Below are positions 42,127 through 51,866 of a stretch of 64,000 nt of DNA, piece after piece. Each line of letters opens with the position of its first letter. Position 1 is the stretch's first letter. Both the position numbers and the translations under genes were made by a program. A model generated the notes under the pieces. It saw only the letters and a program-made list of their open reading frames with translations. It was not told where the DNA came from and made no database searches. The DNA comes from Bradyrhizobium sp. CCGUVB4N (lineage in GTDB: Bacteria > Pseudomonadota > Alphaproteobacteria > Rhizobiales > Xanthobacteraceae), in contig NZ_JANADP010000001.1 of assembly GCF_024199945.1 (NCBI RefSeq), positions 6,324,001 through 6,388,000 of the forward strand, in the 5' to 3' direction.

Positions 42127-43239
42127 ATGATTATGCCGCCGCTCACAAGGGTGAACGCCTCGCCAGCCTCGCCATTTGACCCTCGGCTGGAATCCCTGCG
42201 TGGCCTCGCCTGCCTGACGGTGTGCGTATTCCATGCGACGCACGTCTTCACGAACAATCCGCAATCGGTTTTCTTTGACACGCTGCTGCTGGCCGCGAAT
42301 CCAGCCGCGGCCGTGATGTTCTTCTTCGTGCTGAGCGGCTATGTGCTCGGGGCCTCGCTGGAGCGCGACCTTGCAATCGCGCCTTACTTGGCGCGGCGGC
42401 TGTTCCGGCTGATTCCACCGTTCGCGGCAGCGGTCCTGTTCGCTTTCGCCTGCGAGCGCCTTTGGCGTCTTGATCCGGCCCCGGCCGGGCTCACACCCGG
42501 CTTCGAGCACCTGTTCTGGCCGCAACCGACCTGGAACGATCTGTGGGACAATCTGCTGCTCGGCTCCAATCGGGTGAACGGTCCGACCTGGACGCTCTTT
42601 CCCGAATTGTTGGGATCCATGATGCTGCCGTTCGCGGTCGCTGCGCACGGCAGGATTGAACCACGATGGCGCTGGGCACTGTTCGCCGCGGTCACGGTCC
42701 TGCTCGCGAGCGGCCCTTACCGAACGCTGCTGTGGTTCTATTTCGGCTGTTTTCTCGTCAAGGAGTTTGCCGCACTGCTCGCAGGTCGCAGGCAGCTTGC
42801 CACGGTTGCGTTCATCGCGGGCCTGGTCGGACTGGAGATAGCCGGCTCCTACGATGAGTTCTACACGGCGGGCATTGTGCTGGTTTCGGCCACTGCAGCC
42901 GCGCTGATGATGGGTGCCGTGGTGTCGTCACGCGACATGCTGCAATGGGCGACGACCGCGCCGCTGCGGTTTCTTGGCCGAATCTCGTTCAGCCTCTACC
43001 TCGTGCACTGGCCGATCTTTTATCTCTGCGCCCTCGTCGCGGTCGATCTTGGCTCGATCGCGCCGACGCAGGTCTGGGGCAATTTGTTCGTCATGGTAAC
43101 GTCGCTCGTCGCGGCGATCGCCATCGCGGCGCTGGCGTATCGGTTCATCGAAGCCCCTTCGATTCGGGCAGGTGCGTTCGCGGCACGTCTCCTGGCGGGG
43201 ATGTGGCGAAGCCGGGCAGCTGTCCACGGCGCCGGCTGA
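42127..43239 (+). CDS. Acyltransferase family 3 membrane protein
   Basis: 370 residues with about ten membrane helices. Family marks are RLESLRGLACLTVCVFHATH (catalytic-type His) and AAAVMFFFVLSGYVLG near the start, and LRFLGRISFSLYLVHWPIFY near residue 285. It probably O-acylates a surface glycan and lies at the edge of the polysaccharide region. ATG at 42127 is used; an ATG six bases later would do as well. Confidence 0.88.
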   Translation: MIMPPLTRVNASPASPFDPRLESLRGLACLTVCVFHATHVFTNNPQSVFFDTLLLAANPAAAVMFFFVLSGYVLGASLERDLAIAPYLARRLFRLIPPFAAAVLFAFACERLWRLDPAPAGLTPGFEHLFWPQPTWNDLWDNLLLGSNRVNGPTWTLFPELLGSMMLPFAVAAHGRIEPRWRWALFAAVTVLLASGPYRTLLWFYFGCFLVKEFAALLAGRRQLATVAFIAGLVGLEIAGSYDEFYTAGIVLVSATAAALMMGAVVSSRDMLQWATTAPLRFLGRISFSLYLVHWPIFYLCALVAVDLGSIAPTQVWGNLFVMVTSLVAAIAIAALAYRFIEAPSIRAGAFAARLLAGMWRSRAAVHGAG

Positions 43240-43247
43240 TATCCGCT

Positions 43248-44774
43248 CTAGCTGCGCACCAGCGAGACCAGCCAGCCGCGGCCGAACAAGACCAGGATCG
43301 CGAGCGCGTAGACGATCGTGCCGCCGAGGGCCAGCAGGACCAACGTCACTTCGTCATGGAAGCGCATCGCGCCCAGCGCAGAACCGCCAAAGCGTGCGAT
43401 CAGCCAGAAGGCGCCGGCGAGGATCAGTCCGGTCAGCAGGAATTTGCCGAGCGACAGCAGCCAGGCCCGGTCGAGCACGAGGAAGCCGCGCCGAACGGCG
43501 AAGAACAGCACCAGCAAGAGATTGGTCCAGACGCCGACGGCGGTTGCCAGCGCCAGGCCGATCTGGGCGAACGATCCCATCAAAGCGAGTTTCAGCGCGA
43601 CGTTGACCGCGATGCCCGACAGCGAGGCGCGGACCGGCGTCGCGGTGTCCTTACGCGCATAGAAGGTCGCGACCGCGCTGCGGATCAGCACGAAAGGGAT
43701 CAGGCCGATCGCATAGGCCGCGAGCGTGCTGCCCGCGGCAACCGCATCGGCCTTGGAGAACGCACCGCGGGCGAACAGCGCGCGCATGATCTCGTCGGGC
43801 ACGGTGAGGAAGGCCGCGACGAACGGCACCGAGAACAGCAGCGTGAAGTCGAAGGCGCGGCGCTGCGCCTTCATCGCGCCGTCATGATCGTTGGCCGTGA
43901 TCCGCCGCGACATCTCCGGCAGCAGCACCGTGCCGATCGCAATACCGATCACGCCGATCGGCAATTGATTGAGGCGGTCGGCGTAGTACAGCGCCGACAG
44001 CGCGCCCGCGGGCAGGAAGGTCGCGATGATGGTGTCGGCGAACAGCGCGACCTGCGTGCCCATCGAGCCCAGCGTCGCGGGTCCCAGTGCCCTGAAGAAG
44101 CCGCGGACGTCTTCATCGAGCTTGAGCGGCGCAAAGCGCGGCAGTCCGCCATGGCGGGCTAGATCGCCGGCGAGCAGGAAATATTGCAGGAAGCCGGAGA
44201 TCAAGACGCCCCAGGCGGCTGCGTGCCCCGCAGTCGGAAACCAGGCGGCGAGCGCCAGCGTCATCATCATCGCGACATTGAGGAAGATCGACGCGGCAGC
44301 CGCACTGGCAAAGCGCTGCATCACGTTGAGCATGCCGCCATAAAGCGTCACCAGCGTGATCAGCAGCAGATAGGGAAAGGTGATCCGGGTCAGCTCGATC
44401 GCGAGCTTGCGCTGCTCGGCATCCTCGGAAAAGCCAGGCGCCAGGATGCTCATGGCCTGCGGCATGAACAGCCAGGCGACGACCAAGAGCACCACCTGCG
44501 AGGCCAGCAGCAGCGTGAAGATGCGGTCGGCGAACAGCCGCGCCGCCCCCTCCCCGCGCTCGCCATGGACATGGGCATAGGCCGGCACCCAGGCGGCGTT
44601 GAAGGCGCCTTCGGCGAAGATCGCGCGGAAATGGTTGGGCAGCCGCAGCGCCACGAAAAAGGCGTCGGCCACGGGGCCGGCGCCGAGGATCGCCGCGAGC
44701 ATGATGTCGCGGGCAAATCCCGTCAGCCGCGAGAGCAGCGTGTAACCACCGACCGTGAAGATGCGTCCGAGCAT
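43248..44774 (-). CDS. murJ: Lipid II flippase MurJ
   Basis: 508 residues, about 14 membrane helices. MurJ features are TLLSRLTGFARDIMLAA at the start, GPVADAFFVALRLPNHFRAIFAEGAF, and the conserved KPGFS-like segment MSILAPGFSEDAEQ. It flips the peptidoglycan precursor lipid II across the inner membrane. It is the first marker of the envelope gene region and stands 47 bases from the aminotransferase gene on the same strand. Confidence 0.94.
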   Translation of the reverse strand: MLGRIFTVGGYTLLSRLTGFARDIMLAAILGAGPVADAFFVALRLPNHFRAIFAEGAFNAAWVPAYAHVHGERGEGAARLFADRIFTLLLASQVVLLVVAWLFMPQAMSILAPGFSEDAEQRKLAIELTRITFPYLLLITLVTLYGGMLNVMQRFASAAAASIFLNVAMMMTLALAAWFPTAGHAAAWGVLISGFLQYFLLAGDLARHGGLPRFAPLKLDEDVRGFFRALGPATLGSMGTQVALFADTIIATFLPAGALSALYYADRLNQLPIGVIGIAIGTVLLPEMSRRITANDHDGAMKAQRRAFDFTLLFSVPFVAAFLTVPDEIMRALFARGAFSKADAVAAGSTLAAYAIGLIPFVLIRSAVATFYARKDTATPVRASLSGIAVNVALKLALMGSFAQIGLALATAVGVWTNLLLVLFFAVRRGFLVLDRAWLLSLGKFLLTGLILAGAFWLIARFGGSALGAMRFHDEVTLVLLALGGTIVYALAILVLFGRGWLVSLVRS

Positions 44775-44821
44775 GCGTCCCTTCTAGAGGAAGAGACGGC
44801 TCGCTGCAAAATCAGGGCGAA

Positions 44822-46027
44822 TCAGCTCGCCAGCGCGCCGCGCACGGCCGCGATTACCCGCTCCTGGTCGGCTTCGGTCAGATAGGCGTGCATCGGCAGG
44901 CTGATGACGTCCTGCGACAGGCTCTCGCAAGCAGGCAGGCCGCCGTCGGCGACCGGATACTGCTTGTAGGCGGTCTGCTGGTGCATCGACTTGCCGTAAT
45001 AGATCGCGGTCGGCACGCCCTGGGCCTTCAGCGCGGCGGCGAAGCCATCGCGGTCGGTCCCCTCGGGGAGACGGATCGTGTACTGCGCCCAGACCGAGGT
45101 ATTGCCCGGCGCCAGACGCGGCACGGTCACGACGTTGGACAGGCCCCGCGCATAGCGCTCGGCGACCTTGTTGCGGGCGGCAATCTCGTCGTCGAAGATC
45201 TTCAGCTTCTCGATCAGGATCGCGGCCTGCATGGTGTCGAGCCGCCCGGTCAGGCCGAGGCGGACGTTGTCGTATTTGTCGACGCCCTGCCCGTGCACGC
45301 GGATGCTGCGCAGCGTCGCCGCCAGCTCGTCGTCATCGGTGAGAATAGCGCCGCCGTCGCCGAAGCAGCCGAGCGGCTTGGCCGGGAAGAAGCTGGTCGT
45401 GGTGGCGAGCCCGAAGGTGCCGAGCTTGCGACCCTTGTAGCTTGCGCCAAAACCTTGCGCGGCGTCATCGATCACGAACAGCCCTTCGGCCTGTGCGATC
45501 TCGGCGATGGCATCGTGGTCGGCGGGCTGGCCGAACAGATCGACCGGGATCACCGCGACAGGCTTCAGGCCAGCCTTGCGCGCAGCCGCAATGCCGCGCT
45601 TGAGCGACTCCGGGCTCATGTTGAAGGTCGTCTCGTCGACATCGACATAGACCGGCGTGGCTCCGGTCCGTGCCGCCGGCGACGCGGTTGCAATGAAGGT
45701 GAAGGAAGGACACAGCACGGCATCCCCGGGCCCGACGTTCTTCGCCATCAGCACCATCAGAAGCGCATCCGTGCCGTTCGAACAGGACACCACGTGCTTG
45801 GCGCCGCAATAGGCGGCGAGCTGCTTCTCGAGTTCGAAGACCTCGGGTCCATTGACGAACTGGCAATGGTCCATCACGCGCTTCACGGCGGCATCAAGCG
45901 AGGCACCGAGCCGGGTGCGCTGCGAGGCAACGTCGATGAAGGGAATGGGTTCGGGACGCAGATGCTGGTTCATGGCCTGGTTCTTCGCCTGGTTCTTGGC
46001 GCCTTGCGGGTTTTGAGCGGTCGACAT
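44822..46027 (-). CDS. DegT/DnrJ/EryC1/StrS sugar aminotransferase (WbpE-like)
   Basis: 401 residues from ATG 46027 (MSTAQNPQG); ATG 45973 (MNQHLRPEP) is an alternative. The PLP fold has the Schiff-base Lys in TTSFFPAKPLGCFGDGGAI, CSNGTDALLMVLMA at the phosphate site, and FVIDDAAQGFGA. The closest well-known relatives make UDP-3-amino sugars from 3-keto intermediates (WbpE/WbpD type). It is 10 bases downstream of a Gfo/Idh/MocA dehydrogenase that could supply that keto group, so a UDP-diamino-uronic acid or 3-amino-sugar product is likely. Confidence 0.9.
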   Translation of the reverse strand: MSTAQNPQGAKNQAKNQAMNQHLRPEPIPFIDVASQRTRLGASLDAAVKRVMDHCQFVNGPEVFELEKQLAAYCGAKHVVSCSNGTDALLMVLMAKNVGPGDAVLCPSFTFIATASPAARTGATPVYVDVDETTFNMSPESLKRGIAAARKAGLKPVAVIPVDLFGQPADHDAIAEIAQAEGLFVIDDAAQGFGASYKGRKLGTFGLATTTSFFPAKPLGCFGDGGAILTDDDELAATLRSIRVHGQGVDKYDNVRLGLTGRLDTMQAAILIEKLKIFDDEIAARNKVAERYARGLSNVVTVPRLAPGNTSVWAQYTIRLPEGTDRDGFAAALKAQGVPTAIYYGKSMHQQTAYKQYPVADGGLPACESLSQDVISLPMHAYLTEADQERVIAAVRGALAS

Positions 46028-46037
46028 GGAAAGGGTT

Positions 46038-47042
46038 TTAGCCGGCGATGCGGCACGGACCCTTGCGGGCGGGCGACGTGGCTGCGGGCCGCGACGGCGT
46101 CTCGAGGCACTGCGTCGCGATCTCGAGGCTGGCGACACCCTCGTCACCGGTGACTGCCGGCGTCTCGCCGTTGCGCACCGCCTTGAGGAAGGCGATCAGC
46201 TCGGCGCGGAGCGGCTCGTCGTGACCGACCGGCAGATGCCGCATCGAGTAGCTGCCGTCCGGCTTGAAGCCGAAGCATTCGGTGACCTGGCGCGTCAGGA
46301 GATCGCCCATCACGTATTTGTCGCGGGTCGCGACCGTGACGCTGCGCGCCTTGAACGGCGTCAGCCAGTTGGTGTTGATGTGCGCGAGCACGCCGTTGGC
46401 GGTCCGGAACTGCAAGAGCGCGATGTCCTCGCGCTCGGCGACCGCGCTCGACAGCTGCGGCTGCACCTCGACGATGTCGGATTCGGTGAACCAGCGGATC
46501 AGATCGATGTCGTGCACGGCCAGATCGATGACCACGCCGACATTGGACATGCGCGGCGGGAACGGACCGACGCGCGTGATCGCGATCGAGAGAATGTCCT
46601 CGCCCGCGATCGCCTGCTTGACGGCGGCGACCGCCGGATTGAAGCGCTCGACATGGCCGACCATCAGCGTGACGCCGGCCTTTTGCGCGGCGGCGACGAT
46701 CTCGCGGCCCTCGGCGACCGTGGACGCGATCGGCTTCTCGACCAGCACGTGAATGTTCTTGGCGATGCAGGCGAGCGCAACCTCGTGATGCAGATGGGTC
46801 GGCGCCGCGATGGTGACGGCATCGACGCCTTCGGCCAGGAGCTGGTCCAGCGTCTCGAAGCTCGCGCAATTGGCGAGTTCGGTCGCGCGCGTCCGATGCG
46901 CCGGCGAAGGATCGACCACGCCGACCAGGCTGACGCCGGGCAGACCGCTCAGCACGCGCGCATGGTTGCTGCCCATCACGCCCGCGCCAATGACGCCGAC
47001 GCGCAAGCCGGCCTTTGCCGGTTGTGACCCTTTGGAACTCAT
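46038..47042 (-). CDS. Gfo/Idh/MocA sugar dehydrogenase (WbpB-like)
   Basis: 334 residues from ATG 47042 (MSSKGSQPAK). N-terminal NAD fold (LRVGVIGAGVMGSNHARVL), the catalytic EKP in HVLVEKPIAST, and the HDID segment in DLAVHDIDLIRWF. In WbpB the enzyme oxidises C3 of UDP-GlcNAcA ahead of a WbpE-type transaminase; the next gene is such a transaminase. The matching acetyltransferase (WbpD) is not in the window. The C-terminal ~15 residues are Arg/Pro-rich and look unstructured. Confidence 0.88.
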   Translation of the reverse strand: MSSKGSQPAKAGLRVGVIGAGVMGSNHARVLSGLPGVSLVGVVDPSPAHRTRATELANCASFETLDQLLAEGVDAVTIAAPTHLHHEVALACIAKNIHVLVEKPIASTVAEGREIVAAAQKAGVTLMVGHVERFNPAVAAVKQAIAGEDILSIAITRVGPFPPRMSNVGVVIDLAVHDIDLIRWFTESDIVEVQPQLSSAVAEREDIALLQFRTANGVLAHINTNWLTPFKARSVTVATRDKYVMGDLLTRQVTECFGFKPDGSYSMRHLPVGHDEPLRAELIAFLKAVRNGETPAVTGDEGVASLEIATQCLETPSRPAATSPARKGPCRIAG

Positions 47043-47224
47043 CTGATCGAACCCCGATTCAACGCAAATCCCCGGGCCGCTTCTAGCACGGGTGCCACAT
47101 TTGTGGCGAATGCCGGCCAAACTGCCCGGACACGATTTGATTCAAAAAGTTACACGTTCTCCGGGCCTTAAGCCGCACAAAGCGGGCTTTCCAGGCCCGG
47201 ATTCCGTGATTCGGAGTTGGCTGG

Positions 47225-48643
47225 TTACGACCTTTGATAGTCGTCTTCAATCCGGATGATGTCGTCCTCCCCGAGATAGGAGCCGGTCTGGACCTCGATC
47301 AGTTCCAGCATGATCTTGCCGGGATTCTCCATCCGGTGGACGGCGCCCATCGGGATGTAGATCGACTCGTTCTCGTGCACCGTCTTCACGGTCTCGTTCA
47401 CGGTGACGCGGGCCGCACCACGGACCACGATCCAGTGCTCGGCGCGGTGATGATGCTTCTGCAGCGACAGCCGCCCGCCCGGCTTGACCACGATGCGCTT
47501 GACCTGATGGCGCTCGCCATTGTCGACCGACTGGTAGCTGCCCCAGGGGCGATGCACCTTGAGATGCTCCTCGGTGACCTTCGGCGCGACCGCCTTGAGC
47601 TTGGTCACGAGGCGCTTGAGGCCGTTGGCGTCCTTCTGGCGCGAGACGAGAACCGCGTCCGCGGTTGCCACGACGACGAGATCGTCGACGCCTTCGAGCG
47701 CGACGAGCGCATGATCGCTCGTGACGTTGCAGTTGCGCGAATCCTCAAACACGGCGGTGCCGTGCGCGGAGTTGCCCTGCGCATCCTTGTCGGACAATTC
47801 CCACACCGCACGCCAGGAGCCGACGTCGGACCAGCCGCAGGACACCGGCACAACGGCTGCGCGCGAGGTCTTCTCCATCACCGCATAGTCGATCGAGATC
47901 GCCTTCGCCGCGCCAAAGGCCTGCGGCTCCAGCGTGACGAAGCCGAGATCACGGCCGGCATTGGCGACCGCATTGGACACCGCCTCCACGCTCGCCGCAT
48001 CGACCTTGCGATATTCGTCGAGCAGCAGGGAGGCGGGAAACATGAAGTTGCCGCTGTTCCAGAGATAGCCCGAATTGACGTAGTCGGCGGCCTTCACGGC
48101 ATCCGGCTTCTCGACGAAGCGCGCGACCGCGTGGACTTCGCCGGAGATCACCTCGCCCGGGCTGATATAGCCGTATTCGGTTGCCGGCCGCTCCGGCTTG
48201 ACGCCGAAGGTGACGATGCGCCCGGTGCTCGCGGCCGTGAGGCCCTCGCGGCACGCCGCGACGAAGGCGGCATTGTCCTGCACCACGTGGTCGGCGGCGA
48301 GCGCGAGCACGATCGCTTCGCCGGTGCGGTTCTGCGCGAACGCCGCGCCGGCGGCGATCGCGGGACCGGAGTCGCGCCGCATCGGCTCGAGGATCACGTC
48401 GGCCTCGATGCCGATCTCGACCAGCTGCTCCAGCACCATGAAGCGATAGGACGCATTGGTGATGACGATGGGGCGATCGAACAGCGAAGCCTCCGAGACG
48501 CGCAGCAGCGTGTCCTGGAAGGTCGAGCGCGCGCCGAACAGCGGCAGGAACTGTTTTGGGCGCACCTCGCGCGAAGCCGGCCACAGCCGCGTGCCGGCGC
48601 CGCCGCACATGATCAGGGGGATAATGCGTTTGTCCATCGTCAT
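47225..48643 (-). CDS. manC: Mannose-1-phosphate guanylyltransferase / mannose-6-phosphate isomerase
   Basis: 472 residues. The nucleotidyltransferase half begins IIPLIMCGGAGTRLWPASR then RPKQFLPLFG, the pyrophosphorylase loop. The C-terminal cupin (about 350-470) is the type II isomerase domain (VKPGGRLSLQKHHHRAEHW). It makes GDP-mannose, the donor for mannose and its derivatives in LPS and polysaccharide. ATG at 48643, one base after the upstream epimerase stop, has AAGG; ATG 48637 is also possible. Confidence 0.94.
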   Translation of the reverse strand: MTMDKRIIPLIMCGGAGTRLWPASREVRPKQFLPLFGARSTFQDTLLRVSEASLFDRPIVITNASYRFMVLEQLVEIGIEADVILEPMRRDSGPAIAAGAAFAQNRTGEAIVLALAADHVVQDNAAFVAACREGLTAASTGRIVTFGVKPERPATEYGYISPGEVISGEVHAVARFVEKPDAVKAADYVNSGYLWNSGNFMFPASLLLDEYRKVDAASVEAVSNAVANAGRDLGFVTLEPQAFGAAKAISIDYAVMEKTSRAAVVPVSCGWSDVGSWRAVWELSDKDAQGNSAHGTAVFEDSRNCNVTSDHALVALEGVDDLVVVATADAVLVSRQKDANGLKRLVTKLKAVAPKVTEEHLKVHRPWGSYQSVDNGERHQVKRIVVKPGGRLSLQKHHHRAEHWIVVRGAARVTVNETVKTVHENESIYIPMGAVHRMENPGKIMLELIEVQTGSYLGEDDIIRIEDDYQRS

Positions 48644-48644
48644 T

Positions 48645-49634
48645 TCAAACCTTGTAGTGGTCGCGATACCAGGTGACAAAATTGTGGACCCCGTGCTCGA
48701 TCGGCGTTGACGGTGCAAAGCCGGTGTCGCGCATCAAATCCTCGACATCCGCGAACGTTTCCACCACATCTCCCGGCTGCATCGGCAGCAATTCTTTGAC
48801 CGCCGTCCGACCCAGCTCCCGCTCCAGAAGTCCGACGACATGCATCAGCTCTTCGGGGCGGTGATTTCCGACATTGTAGACCCGAGACGGCGCATTTGCG
48901 GCAGCCGGATTGTCCGCAGGCACAAGATCGATCAGCTTGGACACTACACGGGTCACGTCGTCAATATAGGTGAAGTCGCGGCGCATCTTGCCGTGGTTAA
49001 AGAGCCGGATCGGCTGGCCCGCCATGATGGCGTTTACAAACAGAAACATGGCCATATCAGGCCGTCCCCACGGGCCATAGATCGTGAAAAAGCGCAAGCC
49101 CGTGACCGGCAGCCGGTAGAGATGACTGTAGGACTGCGCCATCACCTCGTTGGCCTTCTTGGTCGCGGCGTAGAAGCTCACGGGATGATCGGTCCGGTCC
49201 TGCACGGAAAACGGCAGTTTAGTGTTGGCGCCGTAAACGGACGATGACGAGGCGTAGACGAGATGGCGACAGCCGCACGTCCGGCAGCCCTCGAGCAGAT
49301 TGAGAAAACCCTGCAGATTGGAATCGGCGTAGCTCTGCGGATGCTCGATCGAGTGGCGCACGCCGGCCTGGGCGGCGAGATGCACGACCTCTGGAAAGCG
49401 ATGCCGCGCAAACAGCGCCGCCATCGTCTCGCGATCGGCGAGATCAGCCTGGACAAAAGAGAAACGGGATTCGTTGCCGAGCAGCGAAAGGCGCGCCTGT
49501 TTCAACGCTGGATCGTAATAGCTGTTGAGATTGTCGAGCCCGACCACGGGCCGCCCCTCGGCCAGGAGCTGCCGGGCGACGTGAAAGCCGATGAAACCGG
49601 CGGCACCCGTCACCAAAATCGCCTGATCCGTCAT
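48645..49634 (-). CDS. NAD-dependent UDP-sugar epimerase (UDP-glucuronate 4-epimerase-like)
   Basis: 329 residues from ATG 49634. Rossmann start ILVTGAAGFIGFHVARQLL, catalytic Ser-Tyr-Lys seen as ASSSSVYGAN and SFYAATKKANE, and the RFFTIYGPWGRPDMA segment typical of UDP-GlcA 4-epimerases (LpsL/Cap1J). The product would be UDP-galacturonate, used in rhizobial LPS. It is coupled to manC by a one-base gap, so the two make donors for the same glycan. Confidence 0.9.
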   Translation of the reverse strand: MTDQAILVTGAAGFIGFHVARQLLAEGRPVVGLDNLNSYYDPALKQARLSLLGNESRFSFVQADLADRETMAALFARHRFPEVVHLAAQAGVRHSIEHPQSYADSNLQGFLNLLEGCRTCGCRHLVYASSSSVYGANTKLPFSVQDRTDHPVSFYAATKKANEVMAQSYSHLYRLPVTGLRFFTIYGPWGRPDMAMFLFVNAIMAGQPIRLFNHGKMRRDFTYIDDVTRVVSKLIDLVPADNPAAANAPSRVYNVGNHRPEELMHVVGLLERELGRTAVKELLPMQPGDVVETFADVEDLMRDTGFAPSTPIEHGVHNFVTWYRDHYKV

Positions 49635-49824
49635 CCTGTTCCCAAGCGATCCCGAGCAATCCCTGAAGCCAGCCCGTAAAGTTTCTCTGGCCGGTATCAA
49701 GGGGGCGCAATAGACCGCCGCCCTTCGTGATAGCTATTGCAAGATCGGCGCCAAAACCATACCAAAGCGGCCGAATTCGGCGCCTCGCGTCGGGTTGCCC
49801 CGAAACCCTGTTCAAGCGGGCGAG

Positions 49825-50784
49825 ATGCGCCGAATCCTGCTGTCGACGGCCAAAATCCTGATCTCTGCAGCGCTGCTCTATCTGGCGCTACGCAAGGTCG
49901 ATCTGACCGAGCTGTTCTCGCGATTCACCGTGTCCAGCCTGTTCTGGATCGGCATGGCGATCGCGGTCACGTTCTTTCAGATCTTCGTCGGTGTGTTGCG
50001 CTGGCGCGAGGTCAGTGCCGCATGTGGCGCGCCGCTCGGGATCAGCCGGGCCATGCGCTACAACGTGATCGGCTCGTTCTTCAACCAGACCCTGCCGTCC
50101 GCTATCGGCGGCGATGCCGTGCGCCTGTGGATGGTCGCGCGCGCTGGCGCTGGCTGGCGTGCGGCGACCTATTCGATCTTCGTCGATCGCGCGATTGGGC
50201 TGATTGCGCTCGCAGTCCTCATCGTCGCGAGCCTACCCTGGAGCTACAGCCTCATCGCCGATCCGCACGGGCGTTCGGCGCTGCTTCTGCTCGATCTCGC
50301 GGCGCTAGCCGGCGGCGTCAGCTTCATGATCTTCGGTATCCTGCCGTGGCCGTGGCTGAAGACCTGGTGGGCCACCCACCACGTGCACGCCTGTGCCGTG
50401 ATCGCCAATCGGGTGATCTTCCACCCAACGCGCTGGTTCTATGTCGCGGTCCTGTCGATCGCCATTCACGTGCTGGCAGTGGTGATGGCCTGGTGCGTCG
50501 TTCAGTCGATCTCAGCGCCGGTTTTGTTCGGTGACGTTTTTCTGCTGATTCCACCGGTCATGCTGATCACCTTCGTGCCGATCTCGATTGCGGGCTGGGG
50601 CGTGCGCGAGGCGACGATGGGCCTGGCTTTCGGCTTCGCCGGCCTCGCGGCCCATGAAGGAGTTAACGTCTCGCTGCTGTTCGGCGCAGTCCTGTTTATC
50701 GTCGGTGCGATTGGCGGTCTGGTCTGGATCTTCAGCGCCGAGAAGGCGGCGCAAAGATCAGAATCGATCGAGCCGCGTGAATGA
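49825..50784 (+). CDS. Lysylphosphatidylglycerol-synthase-like membrane protein (flippase-like)
   Basis: 319 residues from ATG 49825 with about eight membrane helices. It belongs to the UPF0104/LPG_synthase_TM family (GSFFNQTLPSAIGGDAVRLWM and ISIAGWGVREATMGLAFGF). It has no soluble lysyl-transferase domain, so it is not a complete MprF; stand-alone members are thought to move lipids or lipid-linked sugars. It is followed after 28 bases by a GT2 gene on the same strand, and the pair faces the epimerase gene. Confidence 0.85.
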   Translation: MRRILLSTAKILISAALLYLALRKVDLTELFSRFTVSSLFWIGMAIAVTFFQIFVGVLRWREVSAACGAPLGISRAMRYNVIGSFFNQTLPSAIGGDAVRLWMVARAGAGWRAATYSIFVDRAIGLIALAVLIVASLPWSYSLIADPHGRSALLLLDLAALAGGVSFMIFGILPWPWLKTWWATHHVHACAVIANRVIFHPTRWFYVAVLSIAIHVLAVVMAWCVVQSISAPVLFGDVFLLIPPVMLITFVPISIAGWGVREATMGLAFGFAGLAAHEGVNVSLLFGAVLFIVGAIGGLVWIFSAEKAAQRSESIEPRE

Positions 50785-50812
50785 ACATTCATAGGCCTTG
50801 ACGGACCCGGGC

Positions 50813-51580
50813 ATGAAGATCAGCGTCATCACAGCCAGCTTCAACTCCGAGGCGACGATCGGCGCGACCATCGCGTCCTTCCTGGAACAGACGCATCCCG
50901 ACAAGGAGATGCTGGTCATTGACGGCGTCTCCAGAGATTCGACGCTCAGAATTGTGGAGTCGTTCGGCTCGAGCGCGATTCGCGTAATCTCCGAACTTGA
51001 CAACGGCATTTACGACGCAATGAACAAGGGCTTGCACCAGTTTACGGGCGATGCGATCGGCTTTCTTAATTCGGACGACACCTTCCACGACAGCACCGCG
51101 ATGGCGGCAATCGCGGTTGCGCTAGAAAATTCAGACATCGTCTACGGCGATCTCGACATGGTCACCGATCATCGCACCAAGACGCTGGTTCGTGTCTGGC
51201 GTGGCGGACAGTTCCACCCATGCGCGTTCCAGCTTGGCTGGGTCCCGCCCCATCCTACCTTCTACATTCGAAGAGAAGTCGCGGAGAAAGTCGGTGACTA
51301 CGACACCAGTCACGTCACCACTGCCGACTACGACTACATGCTGCGCGCGATGGCGTTGAACGACTTCAGGATCAAATATCTCTCGCGCGTGCTTGCCGAT
51401 TTCCAGATGGGCGGAATCAGCACGAGTAGCTGGCGCCTCACGCTGCGGGCTAATCTCGAATGCCTCCGCTCCCGCCGGGAACATCTTAACGCGCCGCTGA
51501 TCGACGCCGCGTTCTTTCTGCGCTTCATCAGACGGATCTTTCAGCTTCGACCTCGACCGTTTTCGTCCACACGCGATTGA
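50813..51580 (+). CDS. Glycosyltransferase family 2
   Basis: 255 residues from ATG 50813 (MKISVITASFNSEATIG). GT-A marks are DGVSRDSTLRIV, the DxD region FLNSDDTFHD and the catalytic region YDTSHVTTADYDYMLRAM. The order of these resembles the WcaA/WcaE-type enzymes of colanic acid clusters. No membrane helix. It is coupled by position to the flippase-like gene and probably adds a sugar to the polysaccharide made here. Confidence 0.9.
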   Translation: MKISVITASFNSEATIGATIASFLEQTHPDKEMLVIDGVSRDSTLRIVESFGSSAIRVISELDNGIYDAMNKGLHQFTGDAIGFLNSDDTFHDSTAMAAIAVALENSDIVYGDLDMVTDHRTKTLVRVWRGGQFHPCAFQLGWVPPHPTFYIRREVAEKVGDYDTSHVTTADYDYMLRAMALNDFRIKYLSRVLADFQMGGISTSSWRLTLRANLECLRSRREHLNAPLIDAAFFLRFIRRIFQLRPRPFSSTRD

Positions 51581-51866
51581 GACGGCGCCCGTCCCACTGT
51601 CAGAGAGCCTCTGCGAACAAGGCGCCCAAATCGATCCCGAAGGTCATGGCAGCAGTGATATCAGCAATCCAATCCACTGCAGATCGCGATGAGTGTCAGT
51701 TTCTCGGAGTGCGTGCTGGGGCTGACTACGCGAGCGAGCCCCCTGACGAGCGCGCTCATTTCCTGAACCTCGGATGCTGGTGGAAACGTAGTTGCGGAGC
51801 GGAGCCTCCACCCCGCCGGAATATCTGTGATTAACCGGCCTCAGCGACCGGACGGCGCTTTGCGCC

